Assembly: GCF_035994185.1 (NCBI RefSeq)
Contig: NZ_CP108538.1
Span: 5,743,501-5,807,500 of the forward strand
Source: Streptomyces sp. NBC_01217
GTDB taxonomy: Bacteria; Actinomycetota; Actinomycetes; Streptomycetales; Streptomycetaceae
Direction of reading: 5' to 3'
DNA length: 64,000 nt
Numbering within the stretch: the stretch's first letter is position 1; each line of letters begins with the position of its first letter. Positions 1 through 7,893 of this stretch are shown piece by piece. The notes beneath the pieces were generated by a model that ran no database searches, was not told where the DNA came from, and saw only the letters and a program-made list of their open reading frames with translations. A program made the translations under genes and the position numbers.

Positions 1-1
1 C

Positions 2-1009
2 GAGCGCAGCGGCAGGGTCGAGCAGCTCCCGATGCGCTTCGGTTCGCACGAACAGCTGATGCAGACCATCGAGCGCATCGTGTCGACCGTCAACCGCCGA
101 GTCGACGAGTCGAACCCGATGGTGGACGCGCGGCTGCCCAGCGGCGAGCGTGTCAACGTGATCATCCCGCCGCTCTCACTGACCGGCGCGACGCTCACCA
201 TCCGACGGTTCCCGCGGGCCTTCACGCTCCAGGAGATGATCAACGTCGGCTCGCTCGACGAGCAGATGCTGATCCTGCTCGCCGGGCTCGTCCAGGCCAA
301 GCTCAACGTGATCGTCTCCGGCGCCACCGGCACCGGGAAGACGACGCTCCTCAACGCGCTCTCCGGCCTCATCCCCAACAGCGAGCGCATCGTCACCATC
401 GAGGACTCCGCCGAGCTCCAGCTCCAGCAGAGCCATGTGATCCGGCTGGAGTCCCGCCCGCCGAACGTCGAGGGGAAGGGCCAGATCACCATCCGTGACC
501 TGGTCCGCAACTCCCTGCGTATGCGCCCCGACCGCATCGTCGTCGGTGAGGTCCGAGGCGGCGAGTCGCTCGACATGCTCCAGGCGATGTCGACCGGCCA
601 CGACGGCTCGCTCGCCACCGTCCACGCCAACAACGCCGAGGACGCGCTCATGCGTCTGCAGACCCTGGCCTCGATGTCCGAGATCAAGATCCCCTTCGAG
701 GCGCTGCACGACCAGATCAACAGCGCCGTCGACGTCATCGTCCAGCTCACCCGGCACGCCGACGGCTCCCGCAAGGTCACCGAGATCGCCGTCCTCGACT
801 CGCACGGCCGCGACCCGTACCGCATCGTGACCGTCGCCCGGTTCAACGCCCGGCCGATGGACGCCGAGGGGCGGATCAACGGTGAGTTCCAGTACCTCCC
901 GATCCCGCGCAAGATCGCCGAGCGTCTCTACATGGCCAGCCAGCCCATCCCGCAGGCCTTCGGGGTCGCCGCTTCCGCCGAACAGCTCGCCACCCGAGAG
1001 GCCAACTAG
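2..1009 (+). CDS. cpaF: CpaF/TadA-family Tad pilus secretion ATPase (5' partial)
   Basis: This is the C-terminal 335 residues of a type II/IV secretion ATPase; the reading frame is open through the left window edge, so the start lies outside. It hydrolyses ATP at the cytoplasmic face to drive assembly of Flp/Tad pilins. Visible are a Walker A motif (GATGTGKTT, nt about 329-355), an Asp box (TIEDSAELQL), a Walker B region (RIVVGEVRGGE) and the His-box stretch TGHDGSLATVHANN. The family is usually about 440-450 residues in Streptomyces, so roughly 110 are missing. tadB starts 10 bases after its stop codon, which supports one tad operon. Confident; the paralogue name (CpaF versus TadA) is by family only. 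Confidence 0.95.
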   Translation, partial: ERSGRVEQLPMRFGSHEQLMQTIERIVSTVNRRVDESNPMVDARLPSGERVNVIIPPLSLTGATLTIRRFPRAFTLQEMINVGSLDEQMLILLAGLVQAKLNVIVSGATGTGKTTLLNALSGLIPNSERIVTIEDSAELQLQQSHVIRLESRPPNVEGKGQITIRDLVRNSLRMRPDRIVVGEVRGGESLDMLQAMSTGHDGSLATVHANNAEDALMRLQTLASMSEIKIPFEALHDQINSAVDVIVQLTRHADGSRKVTEIAVLDSHGRDPYRIVTVARFNARPMDAEGRINGEFQYLPIPRKIAERLYMASQPIPQAFGVAASAEQLATREAN

Positions 1010-1019
1010 GTATCGCGCC

Positions 1020-1958
1020 ATGACGAATCTCCCTCTGCTCACGATCGGCGTCACACTGCTGTGCGGTGTCACGGGCGTCACGGGCCTGCACGCCTACTCC
1101 GGCGGGAAGGCCGACCGGGACGCCCTGGTGGACCGTCTCTCGCACACCGGCCACATCCCCGAGACCGGACGCCACCGCCGCTTCCGGGGCCTGGACAGCA
1201 GGCTGCGCAGGACGGGCCTCGGCCGGAAGCTCGAACTGAAACTGGCCGCCACCGGGCTCGACATCACCCCGGGCGAGTTCTTCGTCTACGCGCTCGCCGC
1301 CATGGCCGGCCTCTGGATGATCGCCTCGTCCATGCTCGCCAGCTTCTTCGGTCCGGTCGCCGCCCTGATCGGCCTCTGGGGCACCAACGCCTTCCTGAAC
1401 TGGCAGCGGACCAAACGCACCGAACGCTTCATCAACCAGCTCCCCGAGCTGGCCCGCATCCTCGCCAACGCCACCCAGGCCGGACTCGCGCTGCGTACGT
1501 CCATCAGCATGGCGGCCGACGAGATGGAGGACCCGGCGGGCGAGGAACTGGCCCGGGTCTCGCGCCGCCTCGCCGTCGGCGAACCCCTCGACGACGCACT
1601 GAGCGAGCTGACCGACCGGCTGCCCTCCCGCGAACTCGTCGTCCTGGTGACCACCCTCGTCCTGTCCAACCGGGCCGGCGGTACGGTCGTCAGCTCGCTG
1701 CGCAACCTCACCGAGACGCTGGAGGAGCGCAAGGAGACCCGGCGCGAGGTCAAGACCCAGCTCTCCCAGGTCACCGTCACGGCCTACGCCGTGCCCATCT
1801 TCGGCCTGGGCGCCATGCTCCTGATGAACGCGGTCATGCCCGGCGCACTCGACCGCATGACCGGCGCCTTCATCGGCCAGGTCGCGGTGGTCGTCTCCAT
1901 CGCCCTGTACGCGATCGGATTCATCGTGATCCGCCGCATGTCCCGGATCGACGTCTGA
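1020..1958 (+). CDS. tadB: TadB-like type II secretion F-domain membrane protein
   Basis: A 312-residue inner-membrane platform protein of the Tad pilus. It has an N-terminal membrane span (LPLLTIGVTLLCGVTGV), a pair of spans near residues 90-130, a cytoplasmic T2SF helical domain containing FINQLPELARILANATQAG and LSNRAGGTVVSSLRNL, and two C-terminal spans. The ATG at 1020 is chosen because it follows the cpaF stop closely; a longer open frame exists upstream but overlaps cpaF. Its stop overlaps the tadC start as TGATG, indicating translational coupling. The platform is expected to contact the CpaF hexamer and pass pilins outward. Confidence 0.92.
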   Translation: MTNLPLLTIGVTLLCGVTGVTGLHAYSGGKADRDALVDRLSHTGHIPETGRHRRFRGLDSRLRRTGLGRKLELKLAATGLDITPGEFFVYALAAMAGLWMIASSMLASFFGPVAALIGLWGTNAFLNWQRTKRTERFINQLPELARILANATQAGLALRTSISMAADEMEDPAGEELARVSRRLAVGEPLDDALSELTDRLPSRELVVLVTTLVLSNRAGGTVVSSLRNLTETLEERKETRREVKTQLSQVTVTAYAVPIFGLGAMLLMNAVMPGALDRMTGAFIGQVAVVVSIALYAIGFIVIRRMSRIDV

Positions 1959-2860
1959 TGGGCGGGGCGAACATGGGCCTGTTGCTCGCCGGAGTCATGG
2001 GCCTCGCGGTGTACGGGATCATCGCGGGCATCCGGATGTACCGGCGCGACGCGAAGCTCCCCCGCGACCTCGCGATCGCCCTGGAGATCGGCTCCACCCG
2101 TACCGGCGCGGTCGGCTCCGGCATCGACCGGCTCGGCATGCGCTGGGCCCCTGCGGTCCTGCGGATGATGGGACCCAAGGCCGTCAACAAGAAGCGCCGC
2201 CAGATCGACCTGGCGGGCAATCCGGGCGGCCTGACCATCGACCGTTACGCAGCCCGCCGCGCCGTCTACGGCGGTCTCGGCGCGTTCGGCGCCTTCACGA
2301 TGCTCATGCGCGGCCAGATCTTCCTCGCTCTGCTGCTCATCGGCTTCGGCCTCTTCTGGGTCGAGGTCGGCATCTGGTCTGCGGTCCGCGTACGCCGCGA
2401 CCACATCGACCGGACCCTGCCCGACTTCCTCGACGTCCTGGCCGTCGTCGTCTCGGCGGGCCTGGGCTTTCGCCAGGCGCTGGGACGCGTCGCCGAGAAG
2501 TACGAGGGCCCCTGGGCCGATGAACTCCGTATCACCCTGCGCCAGATGGACATGGGCGTCAGCCGCCGCGAGGCCTTCGAGCAGCTGCGCAAACGCAATG
2601 ACTCGGAACAGGTGGCCATGTTCGTGACCACACTCCAGCAGGGCGAGGAACTGGGCGCCCCGATCGTCGAGACACTGATCCAGATCGCCAACGACATGCG
2701 GCGCACCGACGCCCAGAACGCCCGTAGGAAGGCGGCCAGGGCGGTCCCCAAGGCGACCTTCGCGGTCACCACCTTCCTGCTTCCCGGAACGCTGGTGCTG
2801 CTGACGGTCGGCTTCGTCTACGGAGCCAATATCGACTTTGGCTTCCTCACAGGCGGATGA
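1958..2860 (+). CDS. tadC: TadC-like type II secretion F-domain membrane protein
   Basis: A 300-residue second platform protein of the Tad system. The T2SF domain is clear in the C-terminal half (LPDFLDVLAVVVSAGLGFRQ, then a late segment ending in VAMFVTTLQQGEELG). Membrane spans lie at the N-terminus, at about residues 105-145, and at the C-terminus (TFLLPGTLVLLTVGFVYGA). The start ATG overlaps the tadB stop by one base (TGATG). TadB and TadC together form the inner-membrane base on which CpaF acts. The next gene, a sensor kinase, starts 51 bases later with its own strong ribosome site. Confidence 0.92.
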   Translation: MGGANMGLLLAGVMGLAVYGIIAGIRMYRRDAKLPRDLAIALEIGSTRTGAVGSGIDRLGMRWAPAVLRMMGPKAVNKKRRQIDLAGNPGGLTIDRYAARRAVYGGLGAFGAFTMLMRGQIFLALLLIGFGLFWVEVGIWSAVRVRRDHIDRTLPDFLDVLAVVVSAGLGFRQALGRVAEKYEGPWADELRITLRQMDMGVSRREAFEQLRKRNDSEQVAMFVTTLQQGEELGAPIVETLIQIANDMRRTDAQNARRKAARAVPKATFAVTTFLLPGTLVLLTVGFVYGANIDFGFLTGG

Positions 2861-2911
2861 CGTGAACGGGGCGGACGGTGGGCAGGACGGTCGGAGGGAG
2901 GTGACAGGCTC

Positions 2912-4243
2912 ATGTCGTTCCAACTTGGCAGCATCCACACAGGACTGAACACGGAGGTGCGTCAGGCGATTGCCGGTCCTGGAGCGCGCCCCGCGTTCAC
3001 GATCCAGGTCAACGCGCTCCAGGCGATGTGCCGTCAGGTCTTCGGCTTCCGGCTCGCGATGATCGCCATAGCCACACCGTTCGCGATCGGCCACACCGCG
3101 AAGGGGCTGGCCTCCTGGCTGATCGGCTCGGCTATTCTCGTCACCTTCATGGGCTCGTACGTCTTGTTCCGCGACTGGGAACGCTTCGGCCCCGTACTCC
3201 TGCGCCACCCCTGGCTGCTGGGGATCGACGCTTTCTTCGGCGCCCTGCTGCTGATCACCGCGTCCCCCGAGTCCACCCTCGCGTACGTCACCGTGTGCAC
3301 CCCGCTGCTGGCCGGACTCGTATACGGCTGGCGTGGAGCGGCGGTCTTCGCCGCACTCCAGATCGTCATCGTCCTCGGCGTCTACGGCACCGACCCGAAG
3401 CTCCAGCCCGCCGACGCCACCGCCTTTCTCCTGCCCGGCTTCTGCATCATCGCGGGCGCGGTGGGAGTCACCCTGCGCAACCTGCTCCTGCGCTTCGGCA
3501 CGGCCAGCCAGGCCCTCACCGAGACCAGGGCTCGCCTCGCCGTCACCGAGGCCGTGGAGGGCGAACGCACGCGCCTGGCAAGGGAGATGCACGACTCGGT
3601 CGCCAAGACCCTGCACGGCCTGGCCCTGGCCGCCGACGGCCTGGCGGGCTCCTCCGACCGCATGGACCCGCGCACCGTCAAACACCAGGCCGAACTGGTC
3701 GCCCGCGCCGCCCGCCGCGCCGCGGCCGAATCCCGCGAACTCCTCTCCGACCTGCGCCGGGAGTCCGGACTCGACGGCGACGTGGACGTCGTACGCGAAC
3801 TGCGCGCCCGCGCGGACGACTTCACCCGGCGCCACACCCTCACGGCCACGTTCCGCCTGCTCAACGAGACCCCGGTCCCGCACGTCCCCCAGGCGGTCGC
3901 GCGCCAGCTGCTCACCGTCGCCTCCGAGGCGATGGAGAATGCGCACCGCCACGCACAACCCACCTACCTCGTCGTACTGGCAGGCGTGAAGCGCGATGTC
4001 CTGCGCGTCAGCGTGTACGACGACGGGCGAGGCCTGCCCGCAGGCACGACGCTCGACGACCTCCGGCGCGCCGGACACTTCGGCCTCGTCGGCATGGTCG
4101 AACGCGCCGCATCCATCGGCGCCCGCATCCGCATCGGAAAGGGCCAGGCGGCCAGGGGAACCGAAGTACGCCTGGATCTCCCGATAGCCGCTCTGGGCAC
4201 AGCTTCAAACTCAACCCCACCCTCACCCCCCATGAGACCCTGA
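2912..4243 (+). CDS. Membrane sensor histidine kinase (NarL/DesK-type)
   Basis: A 443-residue histidine kinase. The N-terminal about 190 residues hold several hydrophobic spans (MIAIATPFAIGH, SAILVTFMGSYVLF and others) and no recognisable extracellular sensor domain. A HisKA_3 dimerisation segment follows with the phospho-acceptor His227 in LAREMHDSVAKTLHGL. A HATPase domain then shows the N box (EAMENAHRHA) and G boxes (DDGRGLP, HFGLVGM). GGAGGGAGGTGA upstream fixes the ATG at 2912. It is followed 13 bases later by its response regulator. Being placed between tadC and the pilin gene, the pair probably controls pilus expression; that is inference from position. Confidence 0.93.
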   Translation: MSFQLGSIHTGLNTEVRQAIAGPGARPAFTIQVNALQAMCRQVFGFRLAMIAIATPFAIGHTAKGLASWLIGSAILVTFMGSYVLFRDWERFGPVLLRHPWLLGIDAFFGALLLITASPESTLAYVTVCTPLLAGLVYGWRGAAVFAALQIVIVLGVYGTDPKLQPADATAFLLPGFCIIAGAVGVTLRNLLLRFGTASQALTETRARLAVTEAVEGERTRLAREMHDSVAKTLHGLALAADGLAGSSDRMDPRTVKHQAELVARAARRAAAESRELLSDLRRESGLDGDVDVVRELRARADDFTRRHTLTATFRLLNETPVPHVPQAVARQLLTVASEAMENAHRHAQPTYLVVLAGVKRDVLRVSVYDDGRGLPAGTTLDDLRRAGHFGLVGMVERAASIGARIRIGKGQAARGTEVRLDLPIAALGTASNSTPPSPPMRP

Positions 4244-4256
4244 GAGGAGGTCGCAG

Positions 4257-5309
4257 ATGCCGGACGACATCTCCCGTGCGTCGGGCCAGAACTGGGCAGC
4301 ACAGAACCACGCCTCCCAGCACACGTCCTCGCACGTCACCCCGCTCAACTCGGAGCCGGGCTCCAGCGGGTTCCCCGCCCCTGCCCCCGCGCCCACGTCC
4401 GTCCCCCGGGAGTCCGCGACATCCCGGCCCATGCTTCCCTTCCCCGCCCCGCCGCCCGCACCCGTCCCCGGCGCACTGCGGGTCGTCGTCGCCGACGACA
4501 ACCCTGTGGTCCGGGCCGGCCTGGGTGTCCTGCTCTCCGGCCGGGCGGACATCGAAGTCGTCGCCGAGGCCGCGGACGGCCGCCAGGCCTACGACATGGC
4601 CGTACAGCACCGCCCGGACGTCGTCCTGCTCGACGTCCGCATGCCCGGCGTCGACGGCATCTCCGCCCTGCCCCACCTCGTGCAGATCGCGCCGGTCATG
4701 ATGCTGACCTACAGCCGCGAGAGCGAGATCGTCCACGAGGCGCTGCGCCTGGGCGCGGGCGGCTATCTGGTCCACGGCGAGTTCACGGCCGACCAGTTGG
4801 TCCAGGCCGTACGCGACACCAAGGTCGGCCGCGCCCACTTCACCGCCACCGCGGCCAACGCCCTCCTCGCCCACATGCGCCAGGACCCGGGCCTCCAGGC
4901 ACGACCACTCCCCGAGGGCCTCGGCGGGGCCCTGGCCACGGGCGTTCCCCACCCGGGCCCGCCGGGCGGGCAATACGGTGCGCCCGCACACACACCCAGA
5001 CCGGAAACGCCCCCACCTGCGGCGCGACCGGCCCATCCTCCGCAGGGTCTTTCGCAACTGCAACCAGTTGTGGCACAGTCTTCTCTCAACAGACAGCAGT
5101 ACGGGCTGAGTTCGCGGGAGGTGGAGGTCATGGAGCTGATCGCGTCCGGCATGAGCAATCAGCAGATCGCCGCCACCTGCTTCATCAGCGAGAAGACCGT
5201 CAAGAACCACATCAACCGCATCTTCACCAAGCTGCAAAGCGCCAGCCGCAGCGAGGCCATCGCCCGCTGGCTCGGCACGGCCCCCACGGCGGGTGGTCAT
5301 CGTGGCTAA
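4257..5309 (+). CDS. LuxR/NarL-family response regulator
   Basis: A 350-residue response regulator, unusually long for NarL types (about 220). About 76 residues of Pro/Ala/Ser-rich, probably disordered sequence precede the receiver domain (LRVVVADDNPVVRAG). The phospho-acceptor is Asp126 in VVLLDVRMPG. A second Pro-rich linker of about 70 residues separates it from a C-terminal LuxR helix-turn-helix (LSSREVEVMELIASGMSNQQ, then ISEKTVKNHINRIF). AGGAGG upstream supports the ATG at 4257. It is the cognate partner of the preceding kinase. The Pro-rich segments are the odd feature and may be contact surfaces. Confidence 0.94.
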   Translation: MPDDISRASGQNWAAQNHASQHTSSHVTPLNSEPGSSGFPAPAPAPTSVPRESATSRPMLPFPAPPPAPVPGALRVVVADDNPVVRAGLGVLLSGRADIEVVAEAADGRQAYDMAVQHRPDVVLLDVRMPGVDGISALPHLVQIAPVMMLTYSRESEIVHEALRLGAGGYLVHGEFTADQLVQAVRDTKVGRAHFTATAANALLAHMRQDPGLQARPLPEGLGGALATGVPHPGPPGGQYGAPAHTPRPETPPPAARPAHPPQGLSQLQPVVAQSSLNRQQYGLSSREVEVMELIASGMSNQQIAATCFISEKTVKNHINRIFTKLQSASRSEAIARWLGTAPTAGGHRG

Positions 5310-5491
5310 GGCCCAACCGACGCTTTGGGCCCGGGAATGGGCCCTGGGACCCTCCGGCGAACAGGGTGTCCCACCGTATGTTTCTCACGTCGCCGGCGGC
5401 TCCGGCCAGGAGGAAGCCGGAACCGCTGGCGACACCCAAGAAACGTGCGAGTCGGCCGGCTACCGGTCGGCCGAATCCGGAGGGGAACACC
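5310..5491 (+). promoter_or_regulatory. Leader region of the Flp pilin gene
   Basis: A 182-base gap lies between the regulator and the pilin gene. It contains an imperfect stem around 5392-5430 (GCCGGCGGCTCCGG opposite CCGGAACCGCTGGC, with AGGAGGAAG between). The pilin ribosome site is GGAGGGG just before 5492. The separate leader suggests the highly expressed pilin has its own transcript or a processing point, as is usual for major pilins. No clear -35/-10 pair was identified. Confidence 0.35.
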
Positions 5492-5725
5492 ATGTCGAAC
5501 ATCACCCTGAAGACCGCCGTCCGCGTCAACGGCTGGGCCAACACGGCGGTCAGCGCGATCCAGAAGCGTTACGAGGCCAAGGACCGCGGCCAGACGGCGT
5601 TCGAGTACCTGGGCATCATTCTGGTGGTCGTGGCGATCATCGGTGCGATCATGGCAACGGGTATCGGTGGCGCGATCTCGACCCGGATCTCCAACCTTGT
5701 GAACTCCATCACCGCGGGCTCGTGA
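5492..5725 (+). CDS. flp: Flp-type (type IVb) major pilin
   Basis: A 77-residue prepilin. A basic leader of 33 residues ends in KDRG; the predicted prepilin-peptidase cut is between Gly33 and Gln34. The mature N-terminus reads QTAFEYLGIILVVVAIIGAI and carries the diagnostic Glu at +5 and Tyr at +6 of Flp pilins, then a hydrophobic helix and a short polar tail (mature about 44 residues). It is the structural subunit of the Tad fibre. A longer frame from 5366 exists, but the ribosome site GGAGGGG fixes ATG 5492. Its stop overlaps the GTG of the next gene. Almost the same segment recurs inside two large proteins at 27 kb and 32 kb. Confidence 0.93.
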   Translation: MSNITLKTAVRVNGWANTAVSAIQKRYEAKDRGQTAFEYLGIILVVVAIIGAIMATGIGGAISTRISNLVNSITAGS

Positions 5726-6330
5726 TCGAGCGCCTTCGTCGCGACGCAGGGCAGGCCTTCCCCATCTACGTAGTGATGGTGGCGGGCCTGCTCTTCCTCG
5801 TGTTCGCGTTCTTTGCCGTCGGCAAGGCCGCGGCCTTGCGCAATGGATCCCAGGGAGCGGCGGACGCTGCCGCGCTGGCTGCGGCACAGCAAGCCCGCGA
5901 GGAGTTCGAGGCTCCGTTCCTTGCCTCGCTGCCAGAGGATCTGTTGGACCTGTTCCTCCGGGCCCACGCGGTTCCCGGGTGCTCTGCGGCTCAGGGACTT
6001 GCCGCAGCGAATCAGGCTGATGTCAACTACTGCGAGCCGATACCCGGCGGCTATCGGGATCGGATCAAGGTTGAGGTCGAGGGCCGCAAGCCGGTGGACT
6101 CATCGGTGATTCCCGGGACGAAGAAGAAGTTCGCGAAGGCCACGGCCACTGCCGTGATCGAGTTCCGCTGCCCCAAGTGGAAGGCTGTCGACCTCAACGA
6201 GGACAGCATCCGGGACATCTTCTTCTTCACGTGCGAGGGCGGAGAGATGCTGGAAATCAGGCCGAGCAGCCCCCCGCCTTGGTCTCAGGTGAGCAAGATC
6301 CTCTACGACGTGCATCTGGTCGACAATTGA
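5722..6330 (+). CDS. TadE/TadG-like minor pilin (pilus assembly protein)
   Basis: A 202-residue protein starting at a GTG that overlaps the pilin stop (GTGA). The N-terminus RRDAGQAFPIYVVMVAGLLF is a TadE-type signal segment: short basic stretch, Gly, then one membrane helix. Next comes an Ala-rich helix (GAADAAALAAAQQAREEF) typical of actinobacterial TadE/G-like proteins, and an exported domain with paired cysteines (PGCSAAQ, NYCEP, FRCPKW, FTCEGG) that could form disulphides. It lacks Glu at +5, as many TadE-like proteins do. Role: pseudopilin or minor pilin of the Tad system. The exported domain itself is not one I recognise. Confidence 0.8.
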   Translation: MIERLRRDAGQAFPIYVVMVAGLLFLVFAFFAVGKAAALRNGSQGAADAAALAAAQQAREEFEAPFLASLPEDLLDLFLRAHAVPGCSAAQGLAAANQADVNYCEPIPGGYRDRIKVEVEGRKPVDSSVIPGTKKKFAKATATAVIEFRCPKWKAVDLNEDSIRDIFFFTCEGGEMLEIRPSSPPPWSQVSKILYDVHLVDN

Positions 6331-6361
6331 CAGCGAACGACGAGTAAAGGAACGAGAACCC

Positions 6362-6976
6362 ATGAGCATGCGGCGCTCCACCAAGTCCCGAAGGGCAGTG
6401 GCAGCCGTCTCTCTGACGGCAGCATTGGCCCTGGCCGTCGCCGGTTGCGGTACTGATGGTGGCGGAAAGGCGGATGACGCCGGTTCGTCACCGTCCTCCG
6501 CACCCTCCAAGCCCTCCGACGGGGACAAGGGGGCGAAGCAGGAGGACACCGCTGCTGGGGACAACGTGGACCCGAATGTAAAGCTGGCACAGGTCAATGG
6601 TCGCGATGGCTTGATTCTTGTCGTCAATGAGGTGAAGCGCGACAGCGGCGGGTTCGTTACTGTCAGCGGCGTGATCAAGAATGACGGTGACGGCATTCGC
6701 AGCGGCGGCCAGTGGGCGGGCAGCGAGACTATCATCGTGGCCAAGAATCCGAATTCTGTAGCAGGCGCGACGCTCGTAGACAAGGTCGGCAAGAAGCGCT
6801 ACTACATTCTCCGGGATACGGATGGTCGATGCCTCTGCACCACCGGACTGACAGCGATTCAACCCGGCAAGTCGGTTTCCATCTTTATGCAGTTTCCGGC
6901 ACCTCCGGAAACCACCACTGAAGTCGACTTCACGCTGCCGACGTTCGCCACTGCCTCGCTGAAGATTTCTGGGTGA
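6362..6976 (+). CDS. Secreted lipoprotein of the tad locus, unknown function
   Basis: A 204-residue predicted lipoprotein. A basic, hydrophobic signal (RRSTKSRRAVAAVSLTAALA) ends in the lipobox AVAGC, giving a lipidated Cys near residue 29. A Gly/Ser/Lys-rich linker leads to a compact domain (FVTVSGVIKNDGDG, KKRYYILRDTDGRCLCTTGL, QFPAPPETTTEVDFTLP) that looks like a beta-sandwich. It lies 31 bases after the TadE-like gene and its stop overlaps the next gene's ATG (TGATG), so it is part of the pilus operon. Third-position GC is lower than its neighbours. A periplasmic/cell-wall accessory role is inferred from position only. Confidence 0.72.
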   Translation: MSMRRSTKSRRAVAAVSLTAALALAVAGCGTDGGGKADDAGSSPSSAPSKPSDGDKGAKQEDTAAGDNVDPNVKLAQVNGRDGLILVVNEVKRDSGGFVTVSGVIKNDGDGIRSGGQWAGSETIIVAKNPNSVAGATLVDKVGKKRYYILRDTDGRCLCTTGLTAIQPGKSVSIFMQFPAPPETTTEVDFTLPTFATASLKISG

Positions 6977-7635
6977 TGGCCGGTATGAAAGACATTCGTA
7001 CACGGCCCATGCAAAGCCATGTCACAGGGCGAGCCATTGCTGTCGCGATACTGCTGACGGGTACTACTGTCTTCGGTGCGACGACGGCTCTGGCTGATGA
7101 CGGCCCCAGCGTTCCCCCGGGCACAGAGGTGACGTCGGTACCCCCAGTCAACGTCGACGCCAACGACCCCGACCTGAAGATGCCCGAAGGCGGAACCCTC
7201 GCCCCCGCCAAGGTTCTCGACATCGTCCAGGTGATCGAGGACGAGGGCGGCGAAGAGCGCCGTGAGGACAGCAATGCGAACATCAAGTTCGCGCTCCAGG
7301 CCGAAGTCCTCTTCGGCAAGGACAGCGCCAAGCTGAGCTCCGCCGCCAATTCCCGTATCGCGGCCATCGCCGCCGAGATCAAGAAGCAGAACGCCACCAA
7401 GGTGCGTGTCTTCGGCTTCACCGACAACCTCGGCTCCTCGGCCCACGGCGACGTGCTGTCCAAGCAGCGCGCCAACGCCGTGCAGTCGGTGCTGGTCAAG
7501 GAGTTGGGGGCGAACGTCAGCTTCGACATCCGTGGCTACGGCGAGCAGTACCCGATCGCCGACAACAGCACGGAAGAGGGCCGCAAGAAGAACCGCCGCG
7601 TGGAGGTCTCCTTCCCGCGCGGCACCTCTTCCTGA
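6976..7635 (+). CDS. OmpA-domain secreted protein of the tad locus
   Basis: A 219-residue protein with a signal peptide (AIAVAILLTGTTVFGATTALA, cut near residue 40), a Pro/Val linker, and a C-terminal OmpA-like peptidoglycan-binding domain (VLFGKDSAKLS, then VFGFTDNLGSSAHGDVLSKQRA, split here only by my reading, and GYGEQYPIADNSTEEGR with KKNRRVEVSF). OmpA-type proteins of tad loci in Gram-negative bacteria tether the apparatus to the wall; here the protein probably does so in a thick Gram-positive wall. ATG 6976 overlaps the upstream stop; a GTG at 6973 and ATG at 6985 are alternatives. It ends the operon: a strong terminator follows. Confidence 0.85.
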   Translation: MAGMKDIRTRPMQSHVTGRAIAVAILLTGTTVFGATTALADDGPSVPPGTEVTSVPPVNVDANDPDLKMPEGGTLAPAKVLDIVQVIEDEGGEERREDSNANIKFALQAEVLFGKDSAKLSSAANSRIAAIAAEIKKQNATKVRVFGFTDNLGSSAHGDVLSKQRANAVQSVLVKELGANVSFDIRGYGEQYPIADNSTEEGRKKNRRVEVSFPRGTSS

Positions 7636-7644
7636 GGTACCTGA

Positions 7645-7687
7645 CAAGGGTCCGGCACCGCGAGCGCTTCGCGGTGCCGGACCCTTG
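7645..7687 (+). terminator. Terminator at end of tad locus
   Basis: A hairpin with arms CAAGGGTCCGGCACCGCGA and its near-perfect complement around the loop AGCGCT; the arms run to 7687. It lies 10 bases after the OmpA-protein stop and between convergent genes, so it can serve both directions. Confidence 0.8.
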
Positions 7688-7690
7688 CTG

Positions 7691-7882
7691 TTACAGCAGG
7701 TGGTCGGCCTTGCCGGCCTTGATGTCTCGGATCATCTGCTGAAGCGCCTCACGGCTGTCGGTGAGGTATCGATCCTCCTGGCCGCTGATGGCGATGAAGC
7801 CATTGCCCTTTTCGTCCGTGCCGAGCCTGAAGCAGTTGTTTCCTTCGCCGCAGTAAGGCTCTTCCCAGTTGATCTCAGACAT
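7691..7882 (-). CDS. DUF397-domain small protein
   Basis: A 63-residue DUF397 protein. Motifs include NWEEPYCGEGNNCFRLG and, near the C-terminus, REALQQMIRDIKAG. DUF397 proteins are almost always paired with XRE/DUF5753 regulators in Streptomyces (WhiJ-type systems), where they are thought to modulate the regulator. It is the downstream gene of the pair, 11 bases after the regulator. The ATG at 7882 gives the usual DUF397 length (about 60-70). A longer frame upstream overlaps the regulator and is not used. Confidence 0.9.
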   Translation of the reverse strand: MSEINWEEPYCGEGNNCFRLGTDEKGNGFIAISGQEDRYLTDSREALQQMIRDIKAGKADHLL

Positions 7883-7893
7883 GAGGAACGTCC

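Noticed and set aside
1784..4078. 764-codon minus frame opposite tadC and the kinase gene
   Set aside because: Antisense shadow caused by high GC; rich in Gly/Arg/Glu with no motif, and the plus-strand genes are certain.
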